Shown: in pieces, positions 30,374 to 39,900 of the stretch
Position numbering within the stretch: the first letter of the stretch is position 1
Layout of the letters: each line of letters starts with the position of its first letter
From: an uncultured Oscillospiraceae bacterium
Lineage (GTDB): Bacteria; Bacillota; Clostridia; Oscillospirales; Oscillospiraceae
Direction: 5' to 3'
Assembly (NCBI GenBank): GCA_934567355.1
Contig: CAKTJC010000011.1
Coordinates: 9,867-73,866, forward strand
DNA: 64,000 nt
Translations under genes and position numbers: made by a program
Notes under the pieces: model-generated
Databases searched by the model: none
Told to the model about the DNA's origin: nothing
Seen by the model: the letters and a program-made list of their open reading frames with translations, nothing else

Positions 30374-32965
30374 TTATTTCATGGTCAGCTCGCCGTTCTC
30401 GTAATCCACGGTGACGGTCTGGCCGGGCAGGATATTGCCCGCCAGGATGCGCTTGCTGAGCATGGTTTCCACGGTGTGCTGCACATAGCGGCGCAGGGGA
30501 CGGGCACCAAACTCAGGGTTGTAAGCGGCGTCCACAATGGCGTTCTTGGCGGCCTCGGTGACCTCGCACTTGATTTGCTGCTGGGCAAGCCGTGCATTCA
30601 GCTTGTCAATCTGCAAGTCAATAATCTTGGTCACGTTCTCCTTGGTCAGGGGCTTATAAAACACAATCTCGTCCAGACGGTTCAGGAACTCCGGGCGGAA
30701 GGAGCGGCGCAGCAGCGCCTGCACCTTCTCCTTGGCTTCCTCGCTGATATTGCCCTGGGCATCGATGCCGCCCAGCAGATACTCGGAACCCAAGTTGGAG
30801 GTCAGAATCAGGATGGTGTTCTTAAAGTCCACGGTGCGGCCCTGGGAATCAGTGATACGTCCGTCATCCAGCACTTGCAGCAGGATGTTGAACACATCGG
30901 GATGGGCCTTCTCCACTTCATCGAACAGCACCACGCTGTAGGGCTTGCGGCGCACGGCCTCGGTCAGCTGGCCGCCCTCGTCATAGCCCACGTATCCGGG
31001 AGGCGCGCCAATGAGACGGCTGACGGAGAATTTCTCCATATATTCGGACATATCAATCCGAATCATGTTGTTTTCATCGTCAAACAGCGCCTCGGCCAGC
31101 GCCTTTGCCAGCTCCGTCTTGCCTACGCCCGTGGGGCCCAGGAACAGGAAGGAACCGATGGGGCGGTTGGGGTCCTGAATACCGGCACGGCTGCGCTGGA
31201 TGGCCTCGGTGACGGCGGTAACAGCCTCGTCCTGGCCGACCACGCGCTTATGCAGCACCTTGTCCAGGCTCAGCAGCTTCTCCCGCTCGCCCTGCACCAG
31301 GCGGGACACAGGGATGCCGGTCCAGCGCTCCACAATGCGGGCAATCTCGTCCTCGGTCACTCGGTCACGGAGCAGGGAATCGTCATGGGCATTGTTGACC
31401 TTCTGCTCCTCCTCAGCCAGCTTCTTCTTCGCTTCGGGCAGGCGGCCATATTTCAGCTCGGCGGCCTTCTCCAAATCGTAGTTGCGCTCGGCGGCCTCAA
31501 TCTGGCGGTTCAGGTCTTCGATGGTTTCCCGCAGCTGCTGCACCTTGCCAATGGCATTCTTTTCATTGTCCCACTGGGCCTTCATGGCGTTGAAGCGGTC
31601 GCGCTCCTCGGCCAGCTCCTTTTGCAGCTTTGCCAGGTTTGCCTTGCTGAGTTCGTCGTCTTCCTTTTTCAGAGCGGCTTCCTCAATCTCCATCTGGATA
31701 ATCTTGCGGGACACGGTATCCAGCTCGGTGGGCATGGAGTCCATCTCGGTACGAATCTGGGCACAGGCTTCATCCACCAGGTCAATGGCCTTGTCCGGCA
31801 GGAAACGGTCGGTGATATAGCGGTGAGAAAGGGTTGCAGCGGCAATGATGGCGCCATCGGTAATCTTCACGCCGTGGAACACCTCATACCGCTCCTTCAG
31901 GCCACGGAGAATGGCAATGGTGTCCTCCACCGTGGGCTCGTTGACCATCACCGGCTGGAACCGGCGCGCCAGAGCGGGGTCTTTTTCAATATAGGTGCGG
32001 TACTCGTCCAGGGTGGTTGCACCGATGCAGTGCAGCTCGCCGCGGGCCAGCATGGGCTTTAAGAGGTTACCGGCATCCATGCTGCCCTCGGTCTTGCCCG
32101 CGCCCACGATGGTGTGCAGCTCATCGATGAACAGCAGAATACGGCCCTCGGACTCCTTGACCTCCTTCAGGACGGCTTTCAGCCGCTCCTCAAATTCGCC
32201 GCGGTACTTGGCACCGGCAATCAGGGCACCCATATCCAGGGCAAAAATGGTCTTGTCCTGCAAGCTCTTGGGCACGTCCTTCTTTACGATACGCTGGGCC
32301 AGACCCTCGGCAATGGCGGTTTTACCAACGCCGGGCTCGCCAATAAGCACGGGGTTATTCTTGGACTTACGGGACAGAATGCGGATGACGTTTCGGATTT
32401 CCTCGTCACGGCCAATCACGGGGTCCATCTTCTGCTCGCGGGCACGCTTTACAAGGTCGGTGCCGTATTTGGTCAGGGCTTCATAGGTTCCCTCCGGGTT
32501 GTCGGTTGTCACCCGCTGATTGCCCCGGACGGCCTGCAAGGCCTTCATGGCGGCGTCGCCGGTGATGCGATAGGTGTTAAAAAGATTCTTGACGCACCCT
32601 TCGGCGGTGTCCAGCAGCCCCAGGAACAGGTGCTCCACCGAAACGTATTCGTCCTTCATGTGCTCCGCCTTGTCCTGGGCGGCGACCAGCGTCTGATTCA
32701 AGGCGTTGCTGATATATATTTTGTCAGCCTCCCGCGCGCCGGTAACGCCGGGGAGCTTATTTACCTCTGCCATGGCGGCAGCAGACAGGCTTTCCACGGT
32801 GACGCCCATCTTGGTCAGCAGCTGCGGGATCAGCCCGCCCTCCTGCTGCAAAAGCGCTGCAAGCAGATGAATCTGCTCCAATTGCTGATGGTTGTTCCGA
32901 ATCGCCAAATTCTGCGCGTCCTGAATGGCTTCCTGAGATTTTTGCGTGAAGTTTTGTAATGTCAT
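30374..32965 (-). CDS. clpB: ATP-dependent disaggregase ClpB
   Basis: An 863-residue Hsp100 that dissolves protein aggregates with DnaK. The N-domain ([16 protein letters not shown]) is followed by AAA-1 with Walker A GEPGVGKT and Walker B FIDELH, a coiled-coil middle domain (about 400-520, rich in Glu/Lys, which separates ClpB from ClpA/ClpC), and AAA-2 with Walker [18 protein letters not shown] and [10 protein letters not shown]. Length is standard. A perfect CIRCE lies just upstream, so it belongs to the HrcA regulon. Its terminator is at 30331-30363; it is monocistronic. Confidence 0.97.
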   Translation of the reverse strand: MTLQNFTQKSQEAIQDAQNLAIRNNHQQLEQIHLLAALLQQEGGLIPQLLTKMGVTVESLSAAAMAEVNKLPGVTGAREADKIYISNALNQTLVAAQDKAEHMKDEYVSVEHLFLGLLDTAEGCVKNLFNTYRITGDAAMKALQAVRGNQRVTTDNPEGTYEALTKYGTDLVKRAREQKMDPVIGRDEEIRNVIRILSRKSKNNPVLIGEPGVGKTAIAEGLAQRIVKKDVPKSLQDKTIFALDMGALIAGAKYRGEFEERLKAVLKEVKESEGRILLFIDELHTIVGAGKTEGSMDAGNLLKPMLARGELHCIGATTLDEYRTYIEKDPALARRFQPVMVNEPTVEDTIAILRGLKERYEVFHGVKITDGAIIAAATLSHRYITDRFLPDKAIDLVDEACAQIRTEMDSMPTELDTVSRKIIQMEIEEAALKKEDDELSKANLAKLQKELAEERDRFNAMKAQWDNEKNAIGKVQQLRETIEDLNRQIEAAERNYDLEKAAELKYGRLPEAKKKLAEEEQKVNNAHDDSLLRDRVTEDEIARIVERWTGIPVSRLVQGEREKLLSLDKVLHKRVVGQDEAVTAVTEAIQRSRAGIQDPNRPIGSFLFLGPTGVGKTELAKALAEALFDDENNMIRIDMSEYMEKFSVSRLIGAPPGYVGYDEGGQLTEAVRRKPYSVVLFDEVEKAHPDVFNILLQVLDDGRITDSQGRTVDFKNTILILTSNLGSEYLLGGIDAQGNISEEAKEKVQALLRRSFRPEFLNRLDEIVFYKPLTKENVTKIIDLQIDKLNARLAQQQIKCEVTEAAKNAIVDAAYNPEFGARPLRRYVQHTVETMLSKRILAGNILPGQTVTVDYENGELTMK

Positions 32966-32984
32966 AGCGATCCTTCCTTTCGGA

Positions 32985-33011
32985 TTAGCACTCTCTGCTT
33001 GTGAGTGCTAA
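32985..33011. promoter_or_regulatory. CIRCE operator (HrcA site) upstream of clpB
   Basis: TTAGCACTC (32985-32993), nine bases, GAGTGCTAA (33003-33011): a perfect match to the CIRCE consensus. It lies between the -10 box and the clpB start, so HrcA would block transcription until heat shock. Confidence 0.97.
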
Positions 33012-33025
33012 TTTCTTTTAACCAC

Positions 33026-33053
33026 ACTATACCCTGTTTCCGAAAAAAGTCAA
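33026..33053 (-). promoter_or_regulatory. clpB promoter
   Basis: On the minus strand TTGACT (33053-33048), a 16-bp spacer and TATAGT (33031-33026), just upstream of the CIRCE element. Confidence 0.75.
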
Positions 33054-33134
33054 GGGCAATTCCTGAAAAAATGTTTTGTTTACAATTTCATAAAAAAGAG
33101 AAGAGGAATCATGCGGAAAGGCGTGGCCGGACAT

Positions 33135-33168
33135 AAAAAGTCCCTGAGCAGCTTCTTACTGCTCAGGG
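33135..33168 (-). terminator. Terminator of the VanW-family gene
   Basis: CCCTGAGCAG (33142-33151) pairs with CTGCTCAGGG (33159-33168). On the minus strand the stem is followed by ACTTTTT. Confidence 0.85.
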
Positions 33169-33178
33169 GAACAATGCT

Positions 33179-34693
33179 TTATCCGTGGGTGTTGGGCGCC
33201 TGATAATTTTTCGCGGCTTCCAGAGTCTCTGCGCTGGGCGCGCATGCGGGCTGCTGGCGGATGTTGCCGTTGACGTAGGCTTCGTCGCTGCCAATCTCAC
33301 CGGAGGTAGCGACGCTGACGGAAAGATAGCTGGAAAGGGCGGCGTCCTCTCTGGAAATCAGCTCATGGGTCTGGTTGTCGTAGCGGCAATAGTAGCTCCT
33401 TGCGTAGCCGTCGGTGGAGCTGCCGAAGGCCATGCGGACGTAATAGTCCCGGGTCTCGGTGCCCATGATCCACACGCGCACAAAACCGTCGCTGACCTCT
33501 GCCACCAGCTTGATGGGAAAGTCCTTATTGTTTTTCAGCTTCAGGTCGGGCGCACCCCAGCTGACGGTGGCATCCAGGCCGATGGGCATATAAGTAGACG
33601 GGTAGCCATGGCTGACCCGATCCACCGTTTCCAGCTCCGCATACAGCGAACTAAGGTAAAGCGTGGACGATACCTGACAGATCCCGCCGCCCAGAGAATC
33701 GATCAGCCGGGTGCCGGAATAGGCCGGCGCTTCCTGATAGCCCGCCTCTACAGTCCGCTGACCCAGGGTTGCGTTGTAGGAAAGCGTCTCTCCCGGCTGG
33801 AGCACGACGCCGTTGAGTGCCTTGCAGGCCAGTGAAAGATTTGCATTCCGCTTTTCATTGGTGCCGTGGGGCGTCTGGCAGAAGCCGAGCACATCCTGGA
33901 AATATACCTCTTGCCCGATCAGATCGGGGGCAGTGGATTCCAGTGTGACCCGAACCGTTTCACCGAAGGCAGCGCCTGCCAAAAGCGAAGCCAGCTTCCC
34001 TTCGTCGTAGCTCATACCGTAAGAACCGGGCACGGCGGTTTTGGTATCCTTATCCATCTGCGCGTCCACCGGTTGAATAGAGACCGTCTGCAAAATTTCC
34101 GCCGCATTGGGAGCCGGTGGTTCATGAACGGTGAGGGAGGCAGACAGGTCAACATCGAAGTGTCCGCTTGCCAGCGCCGCAAAAATCAGTTCCACTGCGG
34201 CGTCCGTATCCATGGTATAGCCGGGAGTGCCCAGGGTGACGGCCAGAGTGGGCATAGCAGCGTCACTGCTCCACCTGTCCTCGTCCAGGGGCGGAATGTC
34301 CCCCTCCAACGTGAAGGAGGGCAAGGAATAGGCGCTGCTCAGCTGCTCGCCGGCCTGCGTCAGGGTGCGGTAAAGCCGCTCTTCGTCCATGCTCATGTAG
34401 GAGGCAAGGGACAGATCTACCACGTCCTCCTGCCCGATGGTGAAGGCGTCATCCAGAATGGATCGGGTGTTCAGCGCTGCGCCGGTCTCTGCCTGGCTCA
34501 GGCGGAGCGTGCTCCCATTGGTGGTCAGCACCAGGTCATGGGTGGCGGGATCAAAAGCATCCCGAATGGCGGAAGCTGCAGCATTCCGGCTCATGCCCCC
34601 CAGGGAAAGACCGGAGATACTGACACCGTCGGCGATTTTCCTGGAATCCAGCCGCCCGGTAAGCACCAGCACGCCTGCAGCGGCAATGATCAC
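33179..34693 (-). CDS. VanW-family protein with YoaR-like peptidoglycan-binding domain
   Basis: Membrane-anchored envelope protein. The reading frame beyond residue 1 continues upstream without a stop and would add a cytoplasmic tail and the first half of a transmembrane helix (LWLTAVLAGLLVIIAAAGVL). The listed GTG start at 34693 lies inside that helix and is almost certainly not the native start. Extracellular part: a YoaR-like domain (SISGLSLGGMSRNAAASAI and a repeat at TMDTDAAVELIFAAL), then the VanW domain with NATLGQRTVEAGYQEAP and GGGICQVSSTLYL. VanW function is unknown; cell-wall contact is inferred. It lies 22 bp behind the hydrogenase gene. See the finding on the start codon. Confidence 0.8.
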   Translation of the reverse strand: MIIAAAGVLVLTGRLDSRKIADGVSISGLSLGGMSRNAAASAIRDAFDPATHDLVLTTNGSTLRLSQAETGAALNTRSILDDAFTIGQEDVVDLSLASYMSMDEERLYRTLTQAGEQLSSAYSLPSFTLEGDIPPLDEDRWSSDAAMPTLAVTLGTPGYTMDTDAAVELIFAALASGHFDVDLSASLTVHEPPAPNAAEILQTVSIQPVDAQMDKDTKTAVPGSYGMSYDEGKLASLLAGAAFGETVRVTLESTAPDLIGQEVYFQDVLGFCQTPHGTNEKRNANLSLACKALNGVVLQPGETLSYNATLGQRTVEAGYQEAPAYSGTRLIDSLGGGICQVSSTLYLSSLYAELETVDRVSHGYPSTYMPIGLDATVSWGAPDLKLKNNKDFPIKLVAEVSDGFVRVWIMGTETRDYYVRMAFGSSTDGYARSYYCRYDNQTHELISREDAALSSYLSVSVATSGEIGSDEAYVNGNIRQQPACAPSAETLEAAKNYQAPNTHG

Positions 34694-34799
34694 CAGAAGT
34701 CCCGCCAGGACGGCAGTGAGCCACAGCTTTGGCTTTGCTCCGCCCTGCTGATTGTTGGAAATATGATCGTGTGCGATGGGGAATCGTCTCCTTTACAGG

Positions 34800-36314
34800 T
34801 TAAAATTCGTTCAGCTCTTCGGCCAGCCCGCTGAATTCGGATTCCAGAGGATTCTTCCGAAGCGCGTTCTTTTGCTCCAGAGCAACGCCCTTGGCTGCCT
34901 GCTCCACGCTGAGCAGGGTACCCGCGCCCGCAATGCAGCCGCCGGGGCAGGCCATGCCCTCCAGCAGGTAGCCGTTGTATTTTCCTGCCTTTGCCAGATT
35001 CATCAGTTTGCGGCATTCCCGCAGTCCTTCGGCATTGGCAACCTTGATCTCCATATCCGGGTGCTGCTCGTGGATGATGTCCACCACGGCTTGAGCGACG
35101 CCGCCTGCCACGGCAAAGCCCCGTCCGGCAGCGGTGCTGGCGCTTTTCACGTCGCCGGGATCCTCCAGCGCTTCAAAGTCGATCTCCTTGGCTTCAAACA
35201 TGCCCTGCAATTCTTCGAAGGTCAGCACGAAGTCCACATCGGAGCGGATGTTTTCGCGGATGGCTTCCAGCTTCTTGGCGGCGCAGGGGCCCACAAAGAC
35301 GATCTTTGCATCCGGCTGCTCCCGCTTGACCATGCGTGCGGTGTATACCATGGGAGTCAGGGTCATGGAGATGTTCTTGGCCTGGACGGGGAAGAGCTTG
35401 TGCACCATGGAATGCCAGGCCGGGCAGCAGGAGGTCGCCATGAAGGGCTGATTGGCGGGCACATTCTCTACAAAGTCCTTGGCCTCCTCCACCGCGCAGA
35501 TGTCCGCGCCGATGGCAACCTCGACCACGTCCGCGAAGCCCAGCTGCTTCAGGGCGGATACCAGAGTGCCCATGGTCACGTTCTTGCCGAACTGCCGGGC
35601 AAAGGCCGGCGCGAGGATGACGATGACCTTGTCCCCCTGCATGATGGAGCGCACCACCTGATAGATTTGCCCCTTGTCTACGATGGCGCCGAAGGGGCAG
35701 CTGACCAGGCACTGGCCGCAGGCGACGCATTTTTCCTGATTGATGGTGGCGCGGCCATGCTCGTCCATGCCGATGGCATCCATGCCGCAGGCTGCCTGAC
35801 AGGGGCGCTCCAGATGGACAATGGCATGGTAGGAGCATGCCTGGGCACACTTGCCGCAGCGGATGCATTTGGCTGGATCGATGCGGCTTTTGCCGTTGAC
35901 AAATTTGATGGCCTCCCGGGGGCAAACCTGCTGACAGGAGGCGGCCAGACAATTCTGGCACACGTCCGTGACCCAGTACCGGTTGGCAGGACAGGAATGG
36001 CAGGCGTAGGGGATGATGTTGATCAGAGGCGGCTCGTAATACTGCTGGGCAATGGCGGCATGATCCATGCCCTCGGTCATCAGACTGCGGGTCTGTACGC
36101 TGCGCACAGATAGACCCATGGCAAGCCGCACCCGCTCACCGGCAATGGCGCGCTCCAGGAAGATGGATTCCCGGTGCAGCGGCTGGTCGCCGGGGACGAT
36201 GAGAAAGGGCAGATCCTCAGCCTTGGTATAGTCTTCCCCGGAGTAGGCCATTTTGGCGACCTCGGTGAAAACCTTTTTTCGAATATCGGTGATCAGGGAC
36301 GGAATTCCACGCAT
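34800..36314 (-). CDS. [FeFe]-hydrogenase-like iron-only protein, monomeric
   Basis: A 504-residue protein. The N-terminal third carries several Fe4S4 motifs (CHSCPANRYWVTDVCQNC, then CIRCGKCAQAC and CVACGQCLVSC). The C-terminal half is the H-cluster domain: L1 TSCCPAW, L2 VGPCAAKKLEA and L3 EGMACPGGCIAGAG, so all four cluster-ligating cysteines are present. L2 begins with Gly-Pro-Cys and not the Met-Pro-Cys of prototypical enzymes, which is more like the group B or sensory branches. It may evolve or oxidise H2 with ferredoxin, or sense H2. A minus-strand promoter (36406-36434) lies beyond repeat copy 5. Confidence 0.85.
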   Translation of the reverse strand: MRGIPSLITDIRKKVFTEVAKMAYSGEDYTKAEDLPFLIVPGDQPLHRESIFLERAIAGERVRLAMGLSVRSVQTRSLMTEGMDHAAIAQQYYEPPLINIIPYACHSCPANRYWVTDVCQNCLAASCQQVCPREAIKFVNGKSRIDPAKCIRCGKCAQACSYHAIVHLERPCQAACGMDAIGMDEHGRATINQEKCVACGQCLVSCPFGAIVDKGQIYQVVRSIMQGDKVIVILAPAFARQFGKNVTMGTLVSALKQLGFADVVEVAIGADICAVEEAKDFVENVPANQPFMATSCCPAWHSMVHKLFPVQAKNISMTLTPMVYTARMVKREQPDAKIVFVGPCAAKKLEAIRENIRSDVDFVLTFEELQGMFEAKEIDFEALEDPGDVKSASTAAGRGFAVAGGVAQAVVDIIHEQHPDMEIKVANAEGLRECRKLMNLAKAGKYNGYLLEGMACPGGCIAGAGTLLSVEQAAKGVALEQKNALRKNPLESEFSGLAEELNEF

Positions 36315-36330
36315 AATCTGCCTCCAGGTT

Positions 36331-36395
36331 ATGGAACCTCTGAATCAATCGTCTGCGGCGGCAGCAGGTCTTGTCGATTTAATCAGAGCTTCTTT
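36331..36395 (+). repeat. MITE-like dispersed repeat, copy 5 (minimal)
   Basis: About 65 bp made of the two family ends only: GGAACCTCTGAATCAATCGT (36333-36352) and GATTTAATCAGAGCTTCTTT, with some 20 bases between them. It looks like an internally deleted copy. It lies between the hydrogenase promoter and its ATG, so it is transcribed as part of that 5' UTR. Confidence 0.7.
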
Positions 36396-36405
36396 ATTTT
36401 TCCCT

Positions 36406-36434
36406 ATTGTACCAAAGGATGTGCGGCGGGTCAA
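36406..36434 (-). promoter_or_regulatory. Promoter of the hydrogenase-VanW operon
   Basis: On the minus strand TTGACC (36434-36429), a 17-bp spacer and TACAAT (36411-36406). The predicted 5' UTR is about 85 bases and contains repeat copy 5. Confidence 0.68.
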
Positions 36435-36496
36435 GGAGAAATGGTATCTTTGTCCCCGGGGCGTCATACAATCGAAGCAGAATGGAGGGGTGGAAA

Positions 36497-37651
36497 ATGA
36501 AACGTATCCTGGCGCTGCTTTTGTTCCTCGCGCTGCTGATCGGGGTGCTGCCCGGACATGCGGCGGCGGTGGATCTGAACCTGAACGCCAAAAGCGCCCT
36601 GCTGATGGATGTCGCCACCGGCACGGTGCTCTACGAAAAGGAATGCCACGAGCGCCTTGCACCTGCCAGCGTGACCAAGATCATGACCATGCTGCTGATC
36701 ATGGAGGCGCTGGATTCCGGGAAGATCAAGCTCACCGACCAGGTGACCGCCTCGGAGGCGGCGGCAGCCAAGGGGGGCAGCCAGATCTATTTGAAGGTGG
36801 GCGAGAATATGCCCGTGTCGGACATGCTCAAATCCATTGCCGTGTCCTCCGCCAACGACTGCGCCTGCGCCATGGCGGAGCTGCTGGCCGGGAGCGAAAG
36901 CGCTTTTGTGGAACAGATGAATCAACGGGCGGCGGAGCTGGGCATGGCGGACACCCATTTTGTCAACTGCACCGGCCTGGACGACAGCCCGGAGGCAGCC
37001 AATCACCGCACCAGCGCCTATGACATTGCACTGATGTCCCGGGAGCTGCTGAAAAATCATCCGGACATCAAAAAATACACCACCATCTGGATGGATACCG
37101 TGCGGGACGGCGCCTTTGGCCTGTCCAATACCAATAAGCTCATCCGCTTCTATTCCGGGGCGACGGGACTGAAAACCGGCTTTACCTCCGGCGCGGGCTA
37201 CTGCCTGTCCGCTACCGCCAAGCGGGAGGGGATGGAGCTGATCGCGGTGGTGATGGGCTGCGAGAGCTCCCAGAAGCGCACGGCGGACTGCAAGGCGCTG
37301 CTGGACTACGGCTTTGCCACCTACTCCGTGGTGCGTCCGGGGCTGAAGGAGGGACGCACCGTGGCGGTGCACCTGGGCAAGCAGGAAAGCGTCCCGGTGG
37401 AGCTGGTGGAGCGGCGGGAGATCCTGGTGGACAAAGCCAAGCGCACCAGCCTCAGCGCCAAGGTGGAGCTGGCGCAGACCGTCCCCGCTCCGGTGGAAAA
37501 GGGGCAGCGGGTGGGCACCATCTCCGTCTACTCCGACGAGCGGATGCTGATCCAGCTCCCGCTGGTTGCCGCCCAGGCGGTGGAAAAGCTCGGCTTCGGG
37601 GACGTTTTCAAAACAGTCCTCTGCCGTCTCTGCACCGGCCGGACAAAATGA
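36497..37651 (+). CDS. D-alanyl-D-alanine carboxypeptidase (low-mass PBP, DacF type)
   Basis: A 384-residue secreted enzyme that trims the terminal D-Ala of peptidoglycan pentapeptides. Signal peptide 1-24 (PGHAAA). The penicillin-binding motifs are all present: SxxK as Ser58-Val-Thr-Lys61, SxN as Ser118-Ala-Asn120, and KTG in TGLKTGFTSGAGYCL. The C-terminal 100 residues are the PBP5-C beta domain, ending in a basic amphipathic segment (VFKTVLCRLCTGRTK) that may hold it to the membrane. GGAGGGG precedes the ATG at 36497. Confidence 0.93.
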   Translation: MKRILALLLFLALLIGVLPGHAAAVDLNLNAKSALLMDVATGTVLYEKECHERLAPASVTKIMTMLLIMEALDSGKIKLTDQVTASEAAAAKGGSQIYLKVGENMPVSDMLKSIAVSSANDCACAMAELLAGSESAFVEQMNQRAAELGMADTHFVNCTGLDDSPEAANHRTSAYDIALMSRELLKNHPDIKKYTTIWMDTVRDGAFGLSNTNKLIRFYSGATGLKTGFTSGAGYCLSATAKREGMELIAVVMGCESSQKRTADCKALLDYGFATYSVVRPGLKEGRTVAVHLGKQESVPVELVERREILVDKAKRTSLSAKVELAQTVPAPVEKGQRVGTISVYSDERMLIQLPLVAAQAVEKLGFGDVFKTVLCRLCTGRTK

Positions 37652-37685
37652 AAACGAGAGGGATGCCACGAATGGCATCCCTTTT
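37651..37685. terminator. Bidirectional terminator, carboxypeptidase and GH31 genes
   Basis: GGGATGCCA (37660-37668) pairs with TGGCATCCC (37673-37681) around CGAA, with A- and T-rich flanks on both sides. It lies between the convergent carboxypeptidase and GH31 genes. Confidence 0.85.
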
Positions 37686-37688
37686 CGT

Positions 37689-39626
37689 CTATTTTGTCAG
37701 AACGCGGATGTGTTCCTCGCTGTAGTCCTTGGTCTGGCCGTCGTCCAGGTATTGCTCATACTGGGTACCGGTGCCCAGAAGGGTAACGGTTTTCAGATCG
37801 ACCTGCTCCACGTGCTCGGCGTCCTCGGCAATGGGCACCAGACAGTCCTTGCGGATGAAGAATACCACCTGACCGGGTCTGGCGTGGATTTCGTGGAAAC
37901 CCTTTTCCAGCTCGCTTGTGTGGAAGGAGCCGTCGTAGAATACCTTCGTCATATCCTCCGGCAGATAGACGGTGCGCTTGTTCTTTCGCTTCTCCAGCAG
38001 CGGGGTCATCATGATGCTGTCGCCCACCAGCAGCTGATCCTCCACCTGGGCGGCCTCGCTGTCCTCCGGGAAATCGAAGGCCAGGGGGCGGAAATAGAGC
38101 TTGCCTCGGACGGCGGCCTTCATATATTCGGAGTACAGGTAGGGCAGCAGCCGATAGCGCAGGCTGACCACATTGCGGAAATCCTTTTTGAGCCAATAGC
38201 GGTAGCACTCCTGGCGCCGGGTGCCCTTCATGGTGTGGTCGCGCATCAGCGGGGTGAACACGCCGAAGGCCAGCCAGCGCAGCAGCAGCTCCCGGGAGCA
38301 GTTGCCGCCGAAGCCGCCAATGTCCGTGCCGATGTACAGAAAGCCGCACATGTTCAGCGACGGCATTTGATGCACCGCCATGCGCAGATTTTCCCAGCTG
38401 GAATGATTGTCCCCCGTCCAGATGCCGCCGTAGCGGTGCGCGCCGATGTAGCTGGAGCGGGAGAAGAGAAGATACCGTTTCTCCATCAGCTTTTCCAGCT
38501 GCTCGCCTGCGCTGCGGGTCATCAGGTAGCCGAAAGCATTATGCACATCGTGGTGCAGCACCGTTTTGCCGTCGATCTTGTGATAGAAATTCTTGTAATC
38601 CACCAGATTGACGCCGGACTGATAGTTCCCGTCGCCGCCGGGAATGAAATCCTTCTTCGACATGCGGGAATTATACTCGCTGTAGAAAATGGAGGGCTCA
38701 TTCATGTCGTTCCAGAAGCCCTCCACGCCCTGCCGGGTGTAGAAAGCGTACTGCCTGCCGAACCATTCCCTGGCTTCCGGCTGGAAGAAATCGGTGAAGT
38801 GGGTCAGCCCCGGCCAGACGGCGGCCTGGAAATCCTTACCCTCTTTGTTTTTGCAGAAATAGCCCTTGGCGACGCCTTCCTCGTACACCGGGTTGCCCGG
38901 CTCGATTTTCAGCCCCGCGTCCACAATGGGCACCAGACGCACGCCCCGCTCCTTCATCTCCCGGTAGAATTCCGGAAAATCCGGGAAGTTCTTGGGGCTG
39001 AAGGTAAAATCGATGAACCTGTCCATATAGTCAATATCCATGCACAGATAGTCCAGATGGATATGATGCTTTTGATAGCCGTCGACCACGGAACGGAAAT
39101 CGTCCTCCGTCTTGTAGCCCCAGCGGCTCTGGCCGAAGCCGAACGCCCACAGGGGCGGGATGTAGCTGCGGCCGATGATGTGCAGGAACTGCTCTGCCAC
39201 ATCCTTATCGCTGCTGCCCTGCACGCTGTACACAGCAACATTGGCGCTGTCGCACTGGACGGAAAGAACGCCGGGGGTGGTCACATCGATGTCAAAAATC
39301 ACCCGTGCCGGAGTATCGAAGAAGAAGCCCCAGTGCTCCTGACCGCTGACAATGATAAAATTATGGGAGCCGTACAGGGAAACGGTATCCGGCAGGTGGT
39401 GGGAATTGTCCACATTATAGCTAATAAGCCGGCAGCCCCGTTTGTTGATGCCGCGGGTCGTCTCACCCAGACCGTAAACGCGGTCGTTTTCGGCAAGCGC
39501 CCTAGTGAATTCCAGCCCATTGCCCAGCGCACAGGCTGTCAGCCCCTGGGCATGATCGATGGCCGGAACCTCCTCTACCACCGCATCGAGCTTGTACGGG
39601 CATCCGGAGATCCATTTTGTGATCAT
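37689..39626 (-). CDS. Glycoside hydrolase family 31 (alpha-glucosidase/alpha-xylosidase)
   Basis: A 645-residue cytoplasmic enzyme hydrolysing alpha-linked sugars. GH31 hallmarks: HLDYLCMDIDYMD (substrate-binding Asp), GVEGFWNDMNEPSIF (nucleophile Asp in WNDMNEP), GGIWTGDNHSSW (acid/base Asp in TGDN), and GFLYIGTDIGGFGG. No signal peptide. The start at 39626 (MITKWISG) follows GAGGAGG; the upstream open frame to 39842 lacks support. Promoter at 39679-39707. Whether glucose or xylose is released cannot be decided from sequence. Confidence 0.93.
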   Translation of the reverse strand: MITKWISGCPYKLDAVVEEVPAIDHAQGLTACALGNGLEFTRALAENDRVYGLGETTRGINKRGCRLISYNVDNSHHLPDTVSLYGSHNFIIVSGQEHWGFFFDTPARVIFDIDVTTPGVLSVQCDSANVAVYSVQGSSDKDVAEQFLHIIGRSYIPPLWAFGFGQSRWGYKTEDDFRSVVDGYQKHHIHLDYLCMDIDYMDRFIDFTFSPKNFPDFPEFYREMKERGVRLVPIVDAGLKIEPGNPVYEEGVAKGYFCKNKEGKDFQAAVWPGLTHFTDFFQPEAREWFGRQYAFYTRQGVEGFWNDMNEPSIFYSEYNSRMSKKDFIPGGDGNYQSGVNLVDYKNFYHKIDGKTVLHHDVHNAFGYLMTRSAGEQLEKLMEKRYLLFSRSSYIGAHRYGGIWTGDNHSSWENLRMAVHQMPSLNMCGFLYIGTDIGGFGGNCSRELLLRWLAFGVFTPLMRDHTMKGTRRQECYRYWLKKDFRNVVSLRYRLLPYLYSEYMKAAVRGKLYFRPLAFDFPEDSEAAQVEDQLLVGDSIMMTPLLEKRKNKRTVYLPEDMTKVFYDGSFHTSELEKGFHEIHARPGQVVFFIRKDCLVPIAEDAEHVEQVDLKTVTLLGTGTQYEQYLDDGQTKDYSEEHIRVLTK

Positions 39627-39678
39627 AGCTGTGCCTCCTCTATCAATAACTACAAATTGGAAGCTTTTTTCCGCCCTC

Positions 39679-39707
39679 AGCATACCACAGTTTCGCCCCG
39701 GGTGCAA
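39679..39707 (-). promoter_or_regulatory. Promoter of the GH31 gene
   Basis: On the minus strand TTGCAC (39707-39702), a 17-bp spacer and TATGCT (39684-39679). Confidence 0.6.
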
Positions 39708-39835
39708 GAGCCGGTTTGTAAAATCATTTTGACTTTTGTGGTTTACGGTTTCCCGGTGCGGCAGAGAGCGGTAGGTCGGATCATGGCATGCTGTGTTGAA
39801 ATATATACAAATATTATTGATTTTAATAAAGGCTA

Positions 39836-39864
39836 TTGACAATGGCCCGCGTGTATTGTATAGT
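39836..39864 (+). promoter_or_regulatory. Promoter of the acyltransferase-mutase operon
   Basis: Consensus TTGACA (39836-39841), a 17-bp spacer and TATAGT (39859-39864), 36 bases before the ATG at 39901. Confidence 0.72.
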
Positions 39865-39900
39865 CATTCCGGAATGCGATGCCTTTGGAAGGAGTTTGTT

